Source of the DNA: Actinopolyspora erythraea
GTDB taxonomy: Bacteria > Actinomycetota > Actinomycetes > Mycobacteriales > Pseudonocardiaceae
DNA length: 64,000 bases
Assembly (NCBI RefSeq): GCF_002263515.1
Contig: NZ_CP022752.1
Coordinates: 5,146,001-5,210,000, forward strand
Reading direction: 5' to 3'
Below the pieces are notes generated by a model that was given only the letters and a program-made list of their open reading frames with translations, had not been told where the DNA came from and made no database searches. A program made the translations under genes and the position numbers. Shown here one piece after another: positions 8,008-16,620 of the stretch. Within the stretch, counting starts at the first letter, position 1, and each line of letters starts with the position of its first letter.

Positions 8008-8991
8008 TCAGCCCTGCTTACCCGCTCCGACCCCGTTACCGGGCAGCACCGGGTAGGCCACCCGCACACCGGCGGCGTCGAAACTGCTCTTGAGCCGGGA
8101 GCGCAGCGCACGGCCGAGCGCCCACTGCTCGCCGGGCTTGACCTTGACGATGATCCGCACGGTCACCGAACCGTTGCCGATGCCGATCACACCGCTGAGG
8201 TCCGGCTTCTCCAGGATCTTGGAGCGGAACTCGCTGTTGGCGGCGAAGTCCTCGATGGTCGACTCGATCACGCGTTCGGCGTGGGTGATGTCCACGCTGT
8301 AGTCCAGCGGGAGTTCGATGACCGCGTTGGCCCAGTCCTGGTTCATGTTGCAGACCCGCATGATCTCGCCGTTGCGCACGTACCACAGCCCGCCGTTGAG
8401 GTCGCGGATCTTGGTGATGCGCAGCGTCACGGCCTCGACGGTGCCGACCGCGTCGCCCGCGTCGATCACGTCGCCCACGCCGTACTGGTCCTCGACCATC
8501 ATGAACACGCCGGACAGGAAGTCCTTGACCAGGCTCTGCGCGCCGAAACCGATGGCGAGGCCGAGCACGCCCGCGCTGGCCAGGATCGGGGCGAGGTTGA
8601 TGCCGAACTCGCCGAGGATCATCACGAAGGCCACGCCGAACACGATCGTCGTGGCCACGCTGCGCAGCACCGAACCGATGGTCTGGGCGCGCTGCTGCTG
8701 CCGTTCGGCCGAGTTGTCGGCCGCTGATCCGTTGCGCCCGACGAGGTTCCCGGCCTTGGCGGTGGCCTGGTTGATCCGCTGGTGCGAGCTCACCATCCGC
8801 CGCACGCCCTGCGTGATGACCCGCCCCAGTATGGCGCGCAGCACCACCGCGACGAGCAGGATGATGACGACGTTGACGAGTCCGGAGAACAGCGCCCCGG
8901 AGTTGTCGTTGAACCAGTTCACCACCGGATCGGTCACGCTCGCCGCGGGCGCGGCGGCGAAACGCGTCGTGGCGTTCGCGGCGATCAGCAA
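8008..8991 (-). CDS. MscS-type mechanosensitive ion channel
   Basis: 327 aa. The start is TTG 8991, with AGAAAGG 8 nt upstream. Three hydrophobic segments (about 35-60, 105-130 and 135-155) are followed by the signature pore-lining helix and beta domain: GVLGLAIGFGAQSLVKDFLSGVFMMVEDQYGVGDVI. The cytoplasmic vestibule domain continues to the end. A linker of about 45 residues between the first and second helices (SSHQRINQATAKAG to ERQQQRAQ) is charged. The role is release of osmolytes on hypo-osmotic shock. It is monocistronic. Confidence 0.93.
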   Translation of the reverse strand: MLIAANATTRFAAAPAASVTDPVVNWFNDNSGALFSGLVNVVIILLVAVVLRAILGRVITQGVRRMVSSHQRINQATAKAGNLVGRNGSAADNSAERQQQRAQTIGSVLRSVATTIVFGVAFVMILGEFGINLAPILASAGVLGLAIGFGAQSLVKDFLSGVFMMVEDQYGVGDVIDAGDAVGTVEAVTLRITKIRDLNGGLWYVRNGEIMRVCNMNQDWANAVIELPLDYSVDITHAERVIESTIEDFAANSEFRSKILEKPDLSGVIGIGNGSVTVRIIVKVKPGEQWALGRALRSRLKSSFDAAGVRVAYPVLPGNGVGAGKQG

Positions 8992-9178
8992 CGAAACAAC
9001 CTTTCTCGAACAAGGAACAATCGAAAGGGCCAGCGCGACTCACCCGAATGGGGGAGCGAGGTCTGAGCCGTTTTCACGATAGAGCGGCGTTCATCCTGCC
9101 AAGGACGTCACGAAATGGCAAAACGCGGTCGCCGCCGGGCGGGAGAACCGGATTTTCCCCGCTAAATGTGAACAGAAA

Positions 9179-9565
9179 TCAAAGATAAGCCAGTGCCGCC
9201 GCCGAACCGAATCCGAGCGCCGCCGCCGCGATGCCGCCGAGGACCGTCACCAGCACGTACCGGACGGCGTGCGAAGGTGCCCCCGAGGTGTAGAGCCGCA
9301 CGGTGTCCTGACCGAACGTGCTGAACGTGGTCAGCGCACCGCACAGCCCCACCACCAGCAGTGCGCGCGAGCCGGACGAACCGAGGCCGTCGAACGTCGC
9401 GGCACCGCCAACCAGCAGCGCGAGCAGGAACGAGCCCACCACGTTGACCGTGAACGTCCCCCACGGGAAGGCGGAACCGCGAGCGCGCCGCAGACCACGG
9501 TCGATCCCGTAGCGCAGCACCGCCCCCGCGGCTCCGCCGAGAGCCACCAGTAGCAGGGTCGTCAC
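9179..9565 (-). CDS. crcB: Fluoride exporter CrcB, second subunit
   Basis: 128 aa with four hydrophobic helices. CrcB/Fluc motifs are visible: GGAAGAVLRYGID near the N-terminus, FPWGTFTVNVVGSF, and GLCGALTTFSTFGQDTVRL. Fluc channels are antiparallel dimers; actinobacteria often encode two homologues that assemble together. The start ATG 9565 overlaps the stop of the first crcB by 4 nt (ATGA), so the two are translated as a coupled pair under the fluoride riboswitch. The protein sits in the cytoplasmic membrane and lowers cytoplasmic fluoride. Confidence 0.92.
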   Translation of the reverse strand: MTTLLLVALGGAAGAVLRYGIDRGLRRARGSAFPWGTFTVNVVGSFLLALLVGGAATFDGLGSSGSRALLVVGLCGALTTFSTFGQDTVRLYTSGAPSHAVRYVLVTVLGGIAAAALGFGSAAALAYL

Positions 9566-10008
9566 GGCTCCCCTCCCGTCGCGGTTCCCGGCGCACGCCG
9601 CGAGCGCGTGAGGAGCCCGCCCGCCAGCGCCGCGCCGCAGACCACGGCTGGCAGCGCCAGCAGCACCGTCAGCAGCAGGTACAGGGCCGCGTAGAGCGGC
9701 TGACCGGTGGCCAGCAGCCCGCCCGCGTCGGCCAGGTAGCCGGAGAAGGTGGTGAAACCGCCCAGCACCCCGACACCGAGGAACGGCCGCAGCAGGTGGT
9801 GCCGCTCGGTTTCCGCCAGGAGCACGGTGAAGGCGCCGATGACGAAGCAGCCCAGCACGTTGACGGTCAGCGTGGGCCAGACGGCGCCGCCGTCGGCGTG
9901 CGGCAGCGCGAGCGAGACGCCGTAGCGCAGCGTCGATCCCAGCGCACCGCCGAGGGCGACGGCGGCGAGCACCCGCGATCGGTGGGCGAGCACGGCCTTG
10001 GACAACAC
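9562..10008 (-). CDS. crcB: Fluoride exporter CrcB, first subunit
   Basis: 148 aa from GTG 10008; TTG 10005 is an equally good start, since GGGAG is 3 nt from GTG but 6 nt from TTG. Motifs: ALGGALGSTLRYGVSLAL, WPTLTVNVLGCFVIG and VLGGFTTFSGYLADAGGL, with four hydrophobic helices. The conserved Phe-box FTTFS matches the Fluc selectivity region. It is the first gene of a two-gene fluoride export operon. Its ribosome binding site is one arm of a stem that a fluoride aptamer can disrupt, so it should be induced by fluoride at the level of translation. Confidence 0.92.
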   Translation of the reverse strand: MLSKAVLAHRSRVLAAVALGGALGSTLRYGVSLALPHADGGAVWPTLTVNVLGCFVIGAFTVLLAETERHHLLRPFLGVGVLGGFTTFSGYLADAGGLLATGQPLYAALYLLLTVLLALPAVVCGAALAGGLLTRSRRAPGTATGGEP

Positions 10009-10011
10009 GGA

Positions 10012-10095
10012 CTCCCTACCCGGAGGTTCTCGGACGGGTAGGGACCGTTGGCGAAGTCGGCTTCGCGGTTGGTTCCGGCGGGCCCCACCGCCGGG
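10012..10095 (-). promoter_or_regulatory. Fluoride (crcB) riboswitch with ribosome-binding-site sequestering hairpin
   Basis: On the minus strand, 10094-10035 matches the fluoride aptamer. Stem P1 is CGGCG/CGCCG around a loop GTGGGGCC, followed by GGAACC, a variable hairpin (CGCGAAG...CTTCG) and GGTCCCTACCC. The loop GGGGCC can pair with GGTCCC as the conserved pseudoknot. Immediately after, CCCTACCCG (10043-10035) is perfectly complementary to CGGGTAGGG (10022-10014), which includes the ribosome binding site. The pseudoknot strand overlaps the first arm, so ligand binding and site sequestration are mutually exclusive. This is a translational ON switch. Confidence 0.85.
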
Positions 10096-10260
10096 ATCCG
10101 CTCGCGCGGACCACGGGCAGTGTAGCGAACCGGAGCGCGAGAACACCTCGGGAAGCGACGTGACACACACCGGAGGGCCGACGAACAACGGGACAACCGG
10201 GCTCACTCACGAGGGGGTGCCCACTCATGACGAGGCGCTTGCTCGAGAAGCCGTGCTCGC

Positions 10261-11220
10261 TCAGGACTGCGCGGGCTCGGACACGATGCTCGCCCGGCGA
10301 CGGCGGTAGGCCAGCACGGCGATCAGCAGCATGCCCGCCAGCACGACAGTGGTGGGAAGTCCGCCCTCGATGCCGAAGGCACCACCGTTGAGCAACGCGC
10401 TGCCGTCCTCGGCGGGGCGCGTGTCGGCGAGCGTGGCGGTCAGGTTCATCCCGGAGACCTCGACGCCGTAGATGTTGCCCTGGCACCAGTTCCACACCGC
10501 GTGGAAGGCGCACACCCCCCACAGGCCGCCCTCGGCCAGCGCCCAGAAGGCCAGCACGAACGAGATCAGCACCAGGTTCAGCAGCGGGAGCGGGCCGAAT
10601 CCGGTGTTGAGGCCGTGCAGCAGGGTGAACACCACCGCCTGGGCGACCAGCGCTGCCGTGATCCCCCACTTCCGCCAGGTGACCTGCATCAGGTAGCCAC
10701 GGGTGAGGATCTCCTCCGTGCTGGCCTGCACCACGAATCCCAGCAGCGTCAGCACGAGCACACCGACGATCGCGTAGCCCGCCCCGGAACCGCCGATCAC
10801 CAGCTGGCCCGCACCGACGTTGCCCAGCACGAGCAGGCTGATCGCCAGCAGCGCGGCCACGGCACCCAGCGCGACGGCCCGGACGGGACGTCGGGCGGGC
10901 AGGAAACCGACGCTGCCGAACGGCCTGCCCTCCTTGAGCGGCAGCCACAGCACCAAGCCCAGGGTGGCCCCCAGGAAGCCACCAGTGAGGGCGACCTGCG
11001 CGGCGAGGCCGATGCGCATGCTGCTCAGCACCGACAGATCACCGGTGAGCACCACCGCCACGGCGAAGGCGACGGCGCTGACGATCTGTCCGAGCACGAA
11101 ACAGCCGAGCACCACCAGGATCCCGACCACCGCGCCGGTCGGGCGGCGCGCCCGCAGTATTCCCCGCGGCAGCGGGGACGTCGATTCGGTTCCACCGTCC
11201 GTCACGCCGGATGTGTCCAC
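10261..11220 (-). CDS. CPBP family intramembrane metalloprotease
   Basis: 319 aa, about eight hydrophobic helices. The Abi/CPBP motifs are complete: Glu169-Glu170 and Arg174 in TEEILTRGYLMQ, His202 in FTLLHGLN, and His240 with Asn244 in FHAVWN. These polar residues line the active site of the Rce1-like fold. In prokaryotes the family is linked to bacteriocin immunity, CAAX-like processing and anti-sigma factor cleavage; the substrate here is unknown. The start ATG is in front of MDTSGVTDGG, a short polar tail before helix 1. It stands between the crcB operon and a large membrane peptidase gene, transcribed in the same direction. Confidence 0.9.
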   Translation of the reverse strand: MDTSGVTDGGTESTSPLPRGILRARRPTGAVVGILVVLGCFVLGQIVSAVAFAVAVVLTGDLSVLSSMRIGLAAQVALTGGFLGATLGLVLWLPLKEGRPFGSVGFLPARRPVRAVALGAVAALLAISLLVLGNVGAGQLVIGGSGAGYAIVGVLVLTLLGFVVQASTEEILTRGYLMQVTWRKWGITAALVAQAVVFTLLHGLNTGFGPLPLLNLVLISFVLAFWALAEGGLWGVCAFHAVWNWCQGNIYGVEVSGMNLTATLADTRPAEDGSALLNGGAFGIEGGLPTTVVLAGMLLIAVLAYRRRRASIVSEPAQS

Positions 11221-11375
11221 TGTGCCTCACCTGAGATCGGGGAGCTGACGACGCGCATTCTCCCGTGGGCGGCGCAGATCGGAAAAGCGCGGTGCCGGTC
11301 GTGTCGGACCACGAGGCGAGCGTGCGATGGCCGAACCGCTCCGGATCGCGGCGATTCCGGCCGTGCGCGCTGGTG

Positions 11376-14132
11376 TCAGCACGCGGCCAGCACTCGGTCC
11401 CCGTACTCGCCGCACCAGAGGTCGAGCAGTTCTTCGAACCGCCGAACCCCCCGTTCGAACGATTCGACGACTCCGCGCAGCGCTTCCCGATCGAGCGTGC
11501 CGGTGTCGAGCGCGTCGACGAACCGCCGCGCCGAGTCGTCGAGGGCTGCCAGCATCTCGTCCCAGAGTTCGGCCCGCCGACTGTCGGGGGGCTCGGGAAA
11601 CTCGCGGGCCTCGGTCACGACCTCGGACAACCGGACGGCACTCCCGCGCACCTCGCGCACCTCGGCGTTCGAACTGATGTCCTCCGCGAATCCGACCGTC
11701 GCCGAGCTCACCGCCCGGAAGTGTCCCGCGCCTCCACCTCGGAGCCAGACACGCCCGGGGGCCGTGCCGCTCGCCGCCTCGGTGCCATTCGATCCGGTGC
11801 GCTCCGCCTCGGCTACCGGGGCCGACGACTCCTCGCCGGTCTCGAACGGGCTGTTCGGCAGGGCCAGCACGACGACCGATGCGGTCGCGACGACCGCCGC
11901 GACGAGTCGCCCCGCGCGACCGGGTTTCGGTGTCCCCGCACCGACCGGTGTCCGGACGATCCTCGGGGCGCGGGTACGGCTCCACCTCCGCAGCCCCCGG
12001 CGAACGGTGGTGCCGAACAGGTATCCGACAACGGCCGCCACGGTTCCCTCCACCGTGACGATGCCGAGCACCGTCGCGGCGTACTCGCCGCTCGTCACTC
12101 CCGGGCATCGGGTCGCCATGGCCTGCAGCGGCGGCACGCACGCACCGAGGCGGGCGAACGCCCATATCATGCCGCTGACAGTCAGCCCCGTGGTCGCGAC
12201 GGCGAACAACGCGTGGGCGAGCCCCGCTCTCCGGAACAGCACGGCGGCGACGACAGCACCGACGAGGAACTGCGCGAGCAGGAGTCCCGAGAACTCCCAC
12301 GCGGTCAGCACCGCCCGGAAGGCGTCGGTGGCACGCTCCGACAGCGGGATGGTGTCGCGCATCGCCGCCTTGACCGCGAGATCGAAGACCAGCCACGCCG
12401 CGGCACCGAGCAGCCCGACCGGCAGCGCGAACCGGATCCGCGTGCGGTGCGCCAGCAGCAGCGGAACCACCCACAGCAGCACCAGGCCCGTGCACAGTGC
12501 GAGGTTCTGGGCGGCGAACTCCATCACGACGGGATTCCACGTCACCAAGAGCAGCGCGTGGTCCAGGCCGGTCCACGCCGCCTCGTCTCCGAAATCCGCT
12601 ATCGAAGCACCGACTCGTCCGAGGTGCGACGGCACTCGGTCCAGGTTCGTCGGGGAGGACCACCGCGCCAACCAGGACCAGCCGAGCAACGACACCGCCG
12701 TACCGATGGCGAACCAGCCGATCACCCGGACCCGGGCGAGCCGCGTGCGATGCAGCAGGCGCGAACACCGGTGCACCCACCAGGACAACAGCACGAGCTG
12801 CCCGACGAGCAACCCGATCGCCACGAGCGCCACGGCTCCGGGCAACGGGTCGCCCAGTCCGGACAGCGAAAGTCGCTCCCCCAGCAGAGTCCCGGTCCCC
12901 AATCCGAAACAGCTCCGAAGCAGCCAGCGCCCCACGGGAGTGCGCCGTGGTCCGACTGCTGTCACGGCCGCGCCGCGCACCGCCGCGAAGCCCACCAGCA
13001 GTGTTACGAGCGCTCCCCAACCACCGCTCAGCGACCGGAAAACGTGGAACGGCGTACCAGCGGCGAGGAGCGGCATGGCGGCGTGGACGTAACAGAGCTG
13101 CAGCACGATGCCCGCCGCGAGGTACTCACCGAAACCGGGGCGCGACAGCGTGACCGGCTCGGCCAGGGCGGCGACACGGCTCGCGGGCCTGGGATGCCTG
13201 CGCAGCCAAACCGGTGGCCACCGGGTCACCGTGCCCGGCAACGCGGGTAGGCACAGGCGCGGATCCGCCGAGTCCAGCCAGGCCGACACCCGCGCGTCCG
13301 CGTGGTACTCCCGGATCCTCAGCAGGGCGTTGCGGAACAGATAGACCAGCAGCACCAGACAGGCTGTGCGCCAGGAGATCCCGAGCGAACTCCGAAACGG
13401 AGCGTCCTGCCAGGACAACCACAGCAGGCCCACCACCATCGGTACCAGCGCCGTGATCAGGAACGATCGCCACACCGCCAGGGCGAAGTAGGTGATCGGC
13501 ACGTCCCGGTCTCGCACGTGCGCCAGCTCGTGCAGCACCACGGCCCGGAACGACGCGGGATCGGTCCGGAACAACGTCAGCAGTCCCGCGTCGAGCCGGA
13601 CGTAGCGTCGGCGCCCGTGGCCGAAGGCGAGTCCTCCCGCACGCGGGTTGAGCGGATCCACCAGGAAGACCGGCGCCCGGGGCAGTCCCGCCTCGACGAC
13701 GAGACTTCGCAGGTACGCGGTCAGCTCCGGATCATCGGCGGAGCGCAGCTCCACCAGCCGCTGCCGCCGGATACGCCACCACGGTTGCAGCCGGTAGAGC
13801 AGCACCGCGAGCGCGAACATCACCGACAGCGCGAACGCCGTCCACAAGACACGATCGGACACCCGCTCCGCGAGGCACCCGGCGAAATCGTCGTAACGCT
13901 GTATTGCCTCGGGCCGCGACTCGGGGAACCGCCCCAGGTAGCTCCCCGAACGCACCTGGCACCGTTCGACCTCGCGAGTCCAGGCGGCGGGGCCGGAAGG
14001 CATCATCACCCAGTGGATCGTCGCCGCGATCGCGAAGGTCAGCGCCATCAGCGAGGCGAAGTGGACCGTGGTGCCGCTCGGCGTCCGCAGGCCCGCCACG
14101 GCAGGCCGCGCGGTCGGCTTCGCCCCCGTCAC
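11376..14132 (-). CDS. Large polytopic membrane peptidase with M48 catalytic domain
   Basis: 918 aa. Two N-terminal membrane helices (about 25-45 and 95-115) precede an M48 domain. The zinc site is visible: HELAH at residues 201-205 and the third ligand Glu275 in EYHADA. The domain otherwise resembles HtpX/Ste24 peptidases. The C-terminal 550 residues hold about ten more hydrophobic helices and a hydrophilic end of about 150 residues rich in Glu and Arg. Such a long extension is not part of the classical family, so the substrate and topology are unusual. It is 49 nt downstream of a small unknown gene in the same direction and probably shares its transcript. Confidence 0.82.
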   Translation of the reverse strand: MTGAKPTARPAVAGLRTPSGTTVHFASLMALTFAIAATIHWVMMPSGPAAWTREVERCQVRSGSYLGRFPESRPEAIQRYDDFAGCLAERVSDRVLWTAFALSVMFALAVLLYRLQPWWRIRRQRLVELRSADDPELTAYLRSLVVEAGLPRAPVFLVDPLNPRAGGLAFGHGRRRYVRLDAGLLTLFRTDPASFRAVVLHELAHVRDRDVPITYFALAVWRSFLITALVPMVVGLLWLSWQDAPFRSSLGISWRTACLVLLVYLFRNALLRIREYHADARVSAWLDSADPRLCLPALPGTVTRWPPVWLRRHPRPASRVAALAEPVTLSRPGFGEYLAAGIVLQLCYVHAAMPLLAAGTPFHVFRSLSGGWGALVTLLVGFAAVRGAAVTAVGPRRTPVGRWLLRSCFGLGTGTLLGERLSLSGLGDPLPGAVALVAIGLLVGQLVLLSWWVHRCSRLLHRTRLARVRVIGWFAIGTAVSLLGWSWLARWSSPTNLDRVPSHLGRVGASIADFGDEAAWTGLDHALLLVTWNPVVMEFAAQNLALCTGLVLLWVVPLLLAHRTRIRFALPVGLLGAAAWLVFDLAVKAAMRDTIPLSERATDAFRAVLTAWEFSGLLLAQFLVGAVVAAVLFRRAGLAHALFAVATTGLTVSGMIWAFARLGACVPPLQAMATRCPGVTSGEYAATVLGIVTVEGTVAAVVGYLFGTTVRRGLRRWSRTRAPRIVRTPVGAGTPKPGRAGRLVAAVVATASVVVLALPNSPFETGEESSAPVAEAERTGSNGTEAASGTAPGRVWLRGGGAGHFRAVSSATVGFAEDISSNAEVREVRGSAVRLSEVVTEAREFPEPPDSRRAELWDEMLAALDDSARRFVDALDTGTLDREALRGVVESFERGVRRFEELLDLWCGEYGDRVLAAC

Positions 14133-14181
14133 CGCCGGAATCTTCCGGCCGATCTCCCGAGTCCCGAGGAGAGGGCCATCG

Positions 14182-14712
14182 TCAGTCCTCCCGGTCGAGG
14201 GAGTCCACGATGGCGCCGACGAGCAGTCGCACCCGGTCCTCGGTCAGGCCGAGCGCCCTGGCGCGGGCCTCGGCGACTTCGCGCACCCGCTCCCGCTGTT
14301 CGTCGGTCAGCGCCCCCGCGGTCAACGACTCCGCCGTCTCCGGTTCCGCCGTCACCGGTTCCGTCGCGGAATCGTCGTCGCTGTCCACTTCGGAACGACG
14401 ACGGAACCGGGCGCGGAGCCGGGACAGCACCCGGTCACCGCCGCGCACCACGGCGTCCCCGGCCCGGTCGACCAGCTGGTCGTAGACGGCGGCAGCCACC
14501 GCCAGGGCGGCCGGTGACAACAGCGCGACGACGGTGTCGATCCCGGAACCCAGCGCCTCGTCACCGCGCCGCCGCCCAGCCAGCAGCCGCTCCGGATCGC
14601 GCAGGAACGCCTCGCTCGTCGCGGCGAAAGCGGGCAGCTCCTCGGGAGCCAACGACTCGACGACGCGGCGCGCCGTGGTCACCGTGAACTCCCGCCGTTC
14701 GTCTTCGCCCAC
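14182..14712 (-). CDS. Small soluble protein of unknown function
   Basis: 176 aa, start ATG 14712. I do not recognise the family. The N-terminal 60 residues are charged and helical; a hydrophobic Ala-rich segment (GIDTVVALLSPAALAVAAAVYDQLV, about 57-80) could be a buried or membrane-associated helix. A Glu/Thr-rich linker follows (ATEPVTAEPETAESLT), then a helical C-terminus LTDEQRERVREVAEARARALGLTEDRVRLLVGAIVDSL. It lies 49 nt upstream of the M48-type peptidase on the same strand, which suggests that the two act together. Confidence 0.7.
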   Translation of the reverse strand: MGEDERREFTVTTARRVVESLAPEELPAFAATSEAFLRDPERLLAGRRRGDEALGSGIDTVVALLSPAALAVAAAVYDQLVDRAGDAVVRGGDRVLSRLRARFRRRSEVDSDDDSATEPVTAEPETAESLTAGALTDEQRERVREVAEARARALGLTEDRVRLLVGAIVDSLDRED

Positions 14713-14907
14713 CAGTCAGTCCCCCGGGAACGCTCGGCCAGGGAACCGATTCTCGTCGAGGGGCTCCGCACCGTCACTCGGCCGTTCGGGCTACGTGGTG
14801 CGGTGGGCGAACGGTTCGGGAACGGCGTCGGGAGCCCGCTCGGCCGATGTGCCCCTCACCGGTCAACGTCGTCGGCGGCTCGCCGCGCCGCCGCCCCACA
14901 GCACCGC

Positions 14908-15684
14908 TCAGGCGCCGGACCGCTCGGCGTTGGCCAGGATCGCGTCGTGTACGAACCGGGCACCACCGGTACCCACCTCGCGCTCGTAGGTGGCCGTGAA
15001 CCGCTCGTCGGCCAGATACATCTCGGCCAACGAACGCTGCATCCCGTAGGAGCACTCGTAGAACCAGCCGGTGATCAACAGACGGTGCCGTTCGGCCAGG
15101 TCCATCGCGCGGGTGCTCGCCGGGGACTCGCCCTCGGCCAGCGCCGCGGCGAAGTCCCGGTGCAGCCGCCGCTGCTCGTCGGCCATGCGCTGCCAGTCCT
15201 CCCTGGTGTAGGAGGTGGTCCGGCGCCGCGACTCCCGGTAGGGATCGGTGCCGCCCCAGCGCCGCTCGGCCTCCTCGGCGTGCTCGTCCGGGTCGAACCC
15301 GTCGAACAGTTCGAGCTTGTCCTCCTCGGAGAGGTTGGTTCCCATCGTGGTCGCCTCCAGTTCCAGTTCCACGGTGGCCAGCACCGTCCGCAGCCGGTCG
15401 ATCCGCTCGGTCAACAGCCGCTGCTGGCGCCGCAGGTGAGCAGTGGGGTCACCGCCGTCGAGGATGTCGGCGATGTCGGTGAGGCCGAACCCGAGTTCGC
15501 GGTAGGCGAGGATCCGCCGCAACCGTTCGAGATCCGCCTCGGAGTACTCGCGGTAGCCCGCCGCGCTGCGCCCGCTCGGTGACAGCAGCCCGATCTCGTC
15601 GTAGTGGTGCAGGGTGCGCACCGTGACCCCGGAGAGCCGTGCCACCTCACCCACACCGCGACCGGATCCCGCCGGAAAACCCAT
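14908..15684 (-). CDS. MerR family regulator with TipAS ligand-binding domain
   Basis: 258 aa. The MerR helix-turn-helix spans about residues 10-80: VGEVARLSGVTVRTLHHYDEIGLLSPSGRSAAGYREYSEADLERLRRILAYRELGFGL. A coiled-coil dimerisation helix follows (about 85-115). Residues of about 130-255 match the TipAS domain, with RWGGTDPYRESRRRTTSYTREDW and AERHRLLITGWFYECSYGMQRSLAEMYLADERF. TipA of Streptomyces binds thiopeptides and other cyclic peptides and activates its own promoter. ATG 15684 follows GAGGTGAGC. It is 135 nt downstream of a DrrAB-like exporter, a likely functional partner, and carries its own MerR-type promoter. Confidence 0.9.
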   Translation of the reverse strand: MGFPAGSGRGVGEVARLSGVTVRTLHHYDEIGLLSPSGRSAAGYREYSEADLERLRRILAYRELGFGLTDIADILDGGDPTAHLRRQQRLLTERIDRLRTVLATVELELEATTMGTNLSEEDKLELFDGFDPDEHAEEAERRWGGTDPYRESRRRTTSYTREDWQRMADEQRRLHRDFAAALAEGESPASTRAMDLAERHRLLITGWFYECSYGMQRSLAEMYLADERFTATYEREVGTGGARFVHDAILANAERSGA

Positions 15685-15704
15685 GTTCGCTCACCTCGAC
15701 CACG

Positions 15705-15735
15705 AGGGTGCTGCCTCACGCGGCGTGAGGGTCAA
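15705..15735 (-). promoter_or_regulatory. MerR-type promoter with palindromic operator in a 19-bp spacer
   Basis: On the minus strand TTGACC (15735-15730) is the -35 box and CACCCT (15710-15705) a poor -10, separated by 19 bp. The spacer holds the perfect 17-bp palindrome CCTCACGC-c-GCGTGAGG (15714-15730). An overlong spacer with a palindrome is the hallmark of MerR-activated promoters. It lies about 20 nt upstream of the TipAS-type regulator and probably mediates its autoregulation. Confidence 0.7.
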
Positions 15736-15819
15736 GCCGGACGCAGCCCCCCGGCCCACCGCCGGTTCCCGTGGCGGGAGCCGGCCCCCGCACGCGGGTG
15801 CCGCCACGTCCGCGCGGGG

Positions 15820-16620
15820 TCACCGGCTGCCCACCCGCCGGTAACGCGCCACCGACAGCGGGACGAACACGGCGATGATCACCAGCGAGGAGACCACCGC
15901 GTAGGGCACGGCGTGCTCGGCCGGCCAGCTGTCCGGCGGCGGCATCCCCACCCGGATCGGGTTGCCGAACAGCTCCCGCAACACGTCAGCGTTCACCGTG
16001 ATCGGGTTCCACTGCGCGAAGACCCGCAGCGGGGTGGGCATCGCCTCGGCGGAGACGAACGCCGAGGATATGAACGTCACGGGGAACAGCCACAGCAGCC
16101 CCGCGCTCTGGGCCACCTCCACGGTGCGCGAGATCAGCCCGATGAAGGCTCCCACCCAGGACATGGCGAACGAGAACAGCAGCAGCAGCAGGTAACCGGT
16201 GAGCACGTCGGAGAGGTCGCCCCGCAGCCGCCAGCCGACCAGCAGGCCGCACAGCGACATGATCACCACCGAAAGCAGGCTGACCGCCAGGTCCGAGCTG
16301 GTGCGCCCCAGCAGCACCGCCACCCGCGACATCGGCAGCGCGCGGAACCGGTCGACGATGCCCTTCTGCAGGTCGTTGGTCAGGCCGATCACTGTGAACG
16401 AGGTGTTGAAGGCCACCGTCTGCACGAATATCCCGGCGATCAGAAACTCCCGGTAGCGCCCGCCGCCCAGACTGCCGCCGAACACGAAGGCGAACAGCAG
16501 CACGAACATGATCGGCTGCACGGTCCCGGACAGCAGCCAGTCCGGGTTGCGCTTGATGTTGAGCAGATTGCGCCAGGCCACCACGGAGCTGTCGCGCAGG
16601 CTCGCCGGTAGCGGCGTCAC
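15820..16620 (-). CDS. ABC-2 type exporter permease (DrrB-like)
   Basis: 266 aa with six hydrophobic helices and the ABC-2 family pattern, including NPDWLLSGTVQPIMFVLLFAFVFGG near the N-terminus and FSFAMSWVGAFIGLISRTVEVAQSAGLLWLFPVTFISSAFV in the second half. Its start ATG overlaps the ATPase stop by 4 nt (ATGA). The pair resembles DrrAB-type drug or lipid exporters. Proximity to the TipAS regulator suggests induction by a peptide-like compound, but no operator was found directly upstream of the ATPase gene. Confidence 0.9.
   Translation of the reverse strand: MTPLPASLRDSSVVAWRNLLNIKRNPDWLLSGTVQPIMFVLLFAFVFGGSLGGGRYREFLIAGIFVQTVAFNTSFTVIGLTNDLQKGIVDRFRALPMSRVAVLLGRTSSDLAVSLLSVVIMSLCGLLVGWRLRGDLSDVLTGYLLLLLFSFAMSWVGAFIGLISRTVEVAQSAGLLWLFPVTFISSAFVSAEAMPTPLRVFAQWNPITVNADVLRELFGNPIRVGMPPPDSWPAEHAVPYAVVSSLVIIAVFVPLSVARYRRVGSR

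Noticed and set aside
10501..13092. 863-codon plus-strand frame opposite the CPBP and M48 genes
   Set aside because: It crosses two real minus-strand genes and is low-complexity Arg/Ser/Thr/Pro; an antisense artefact.
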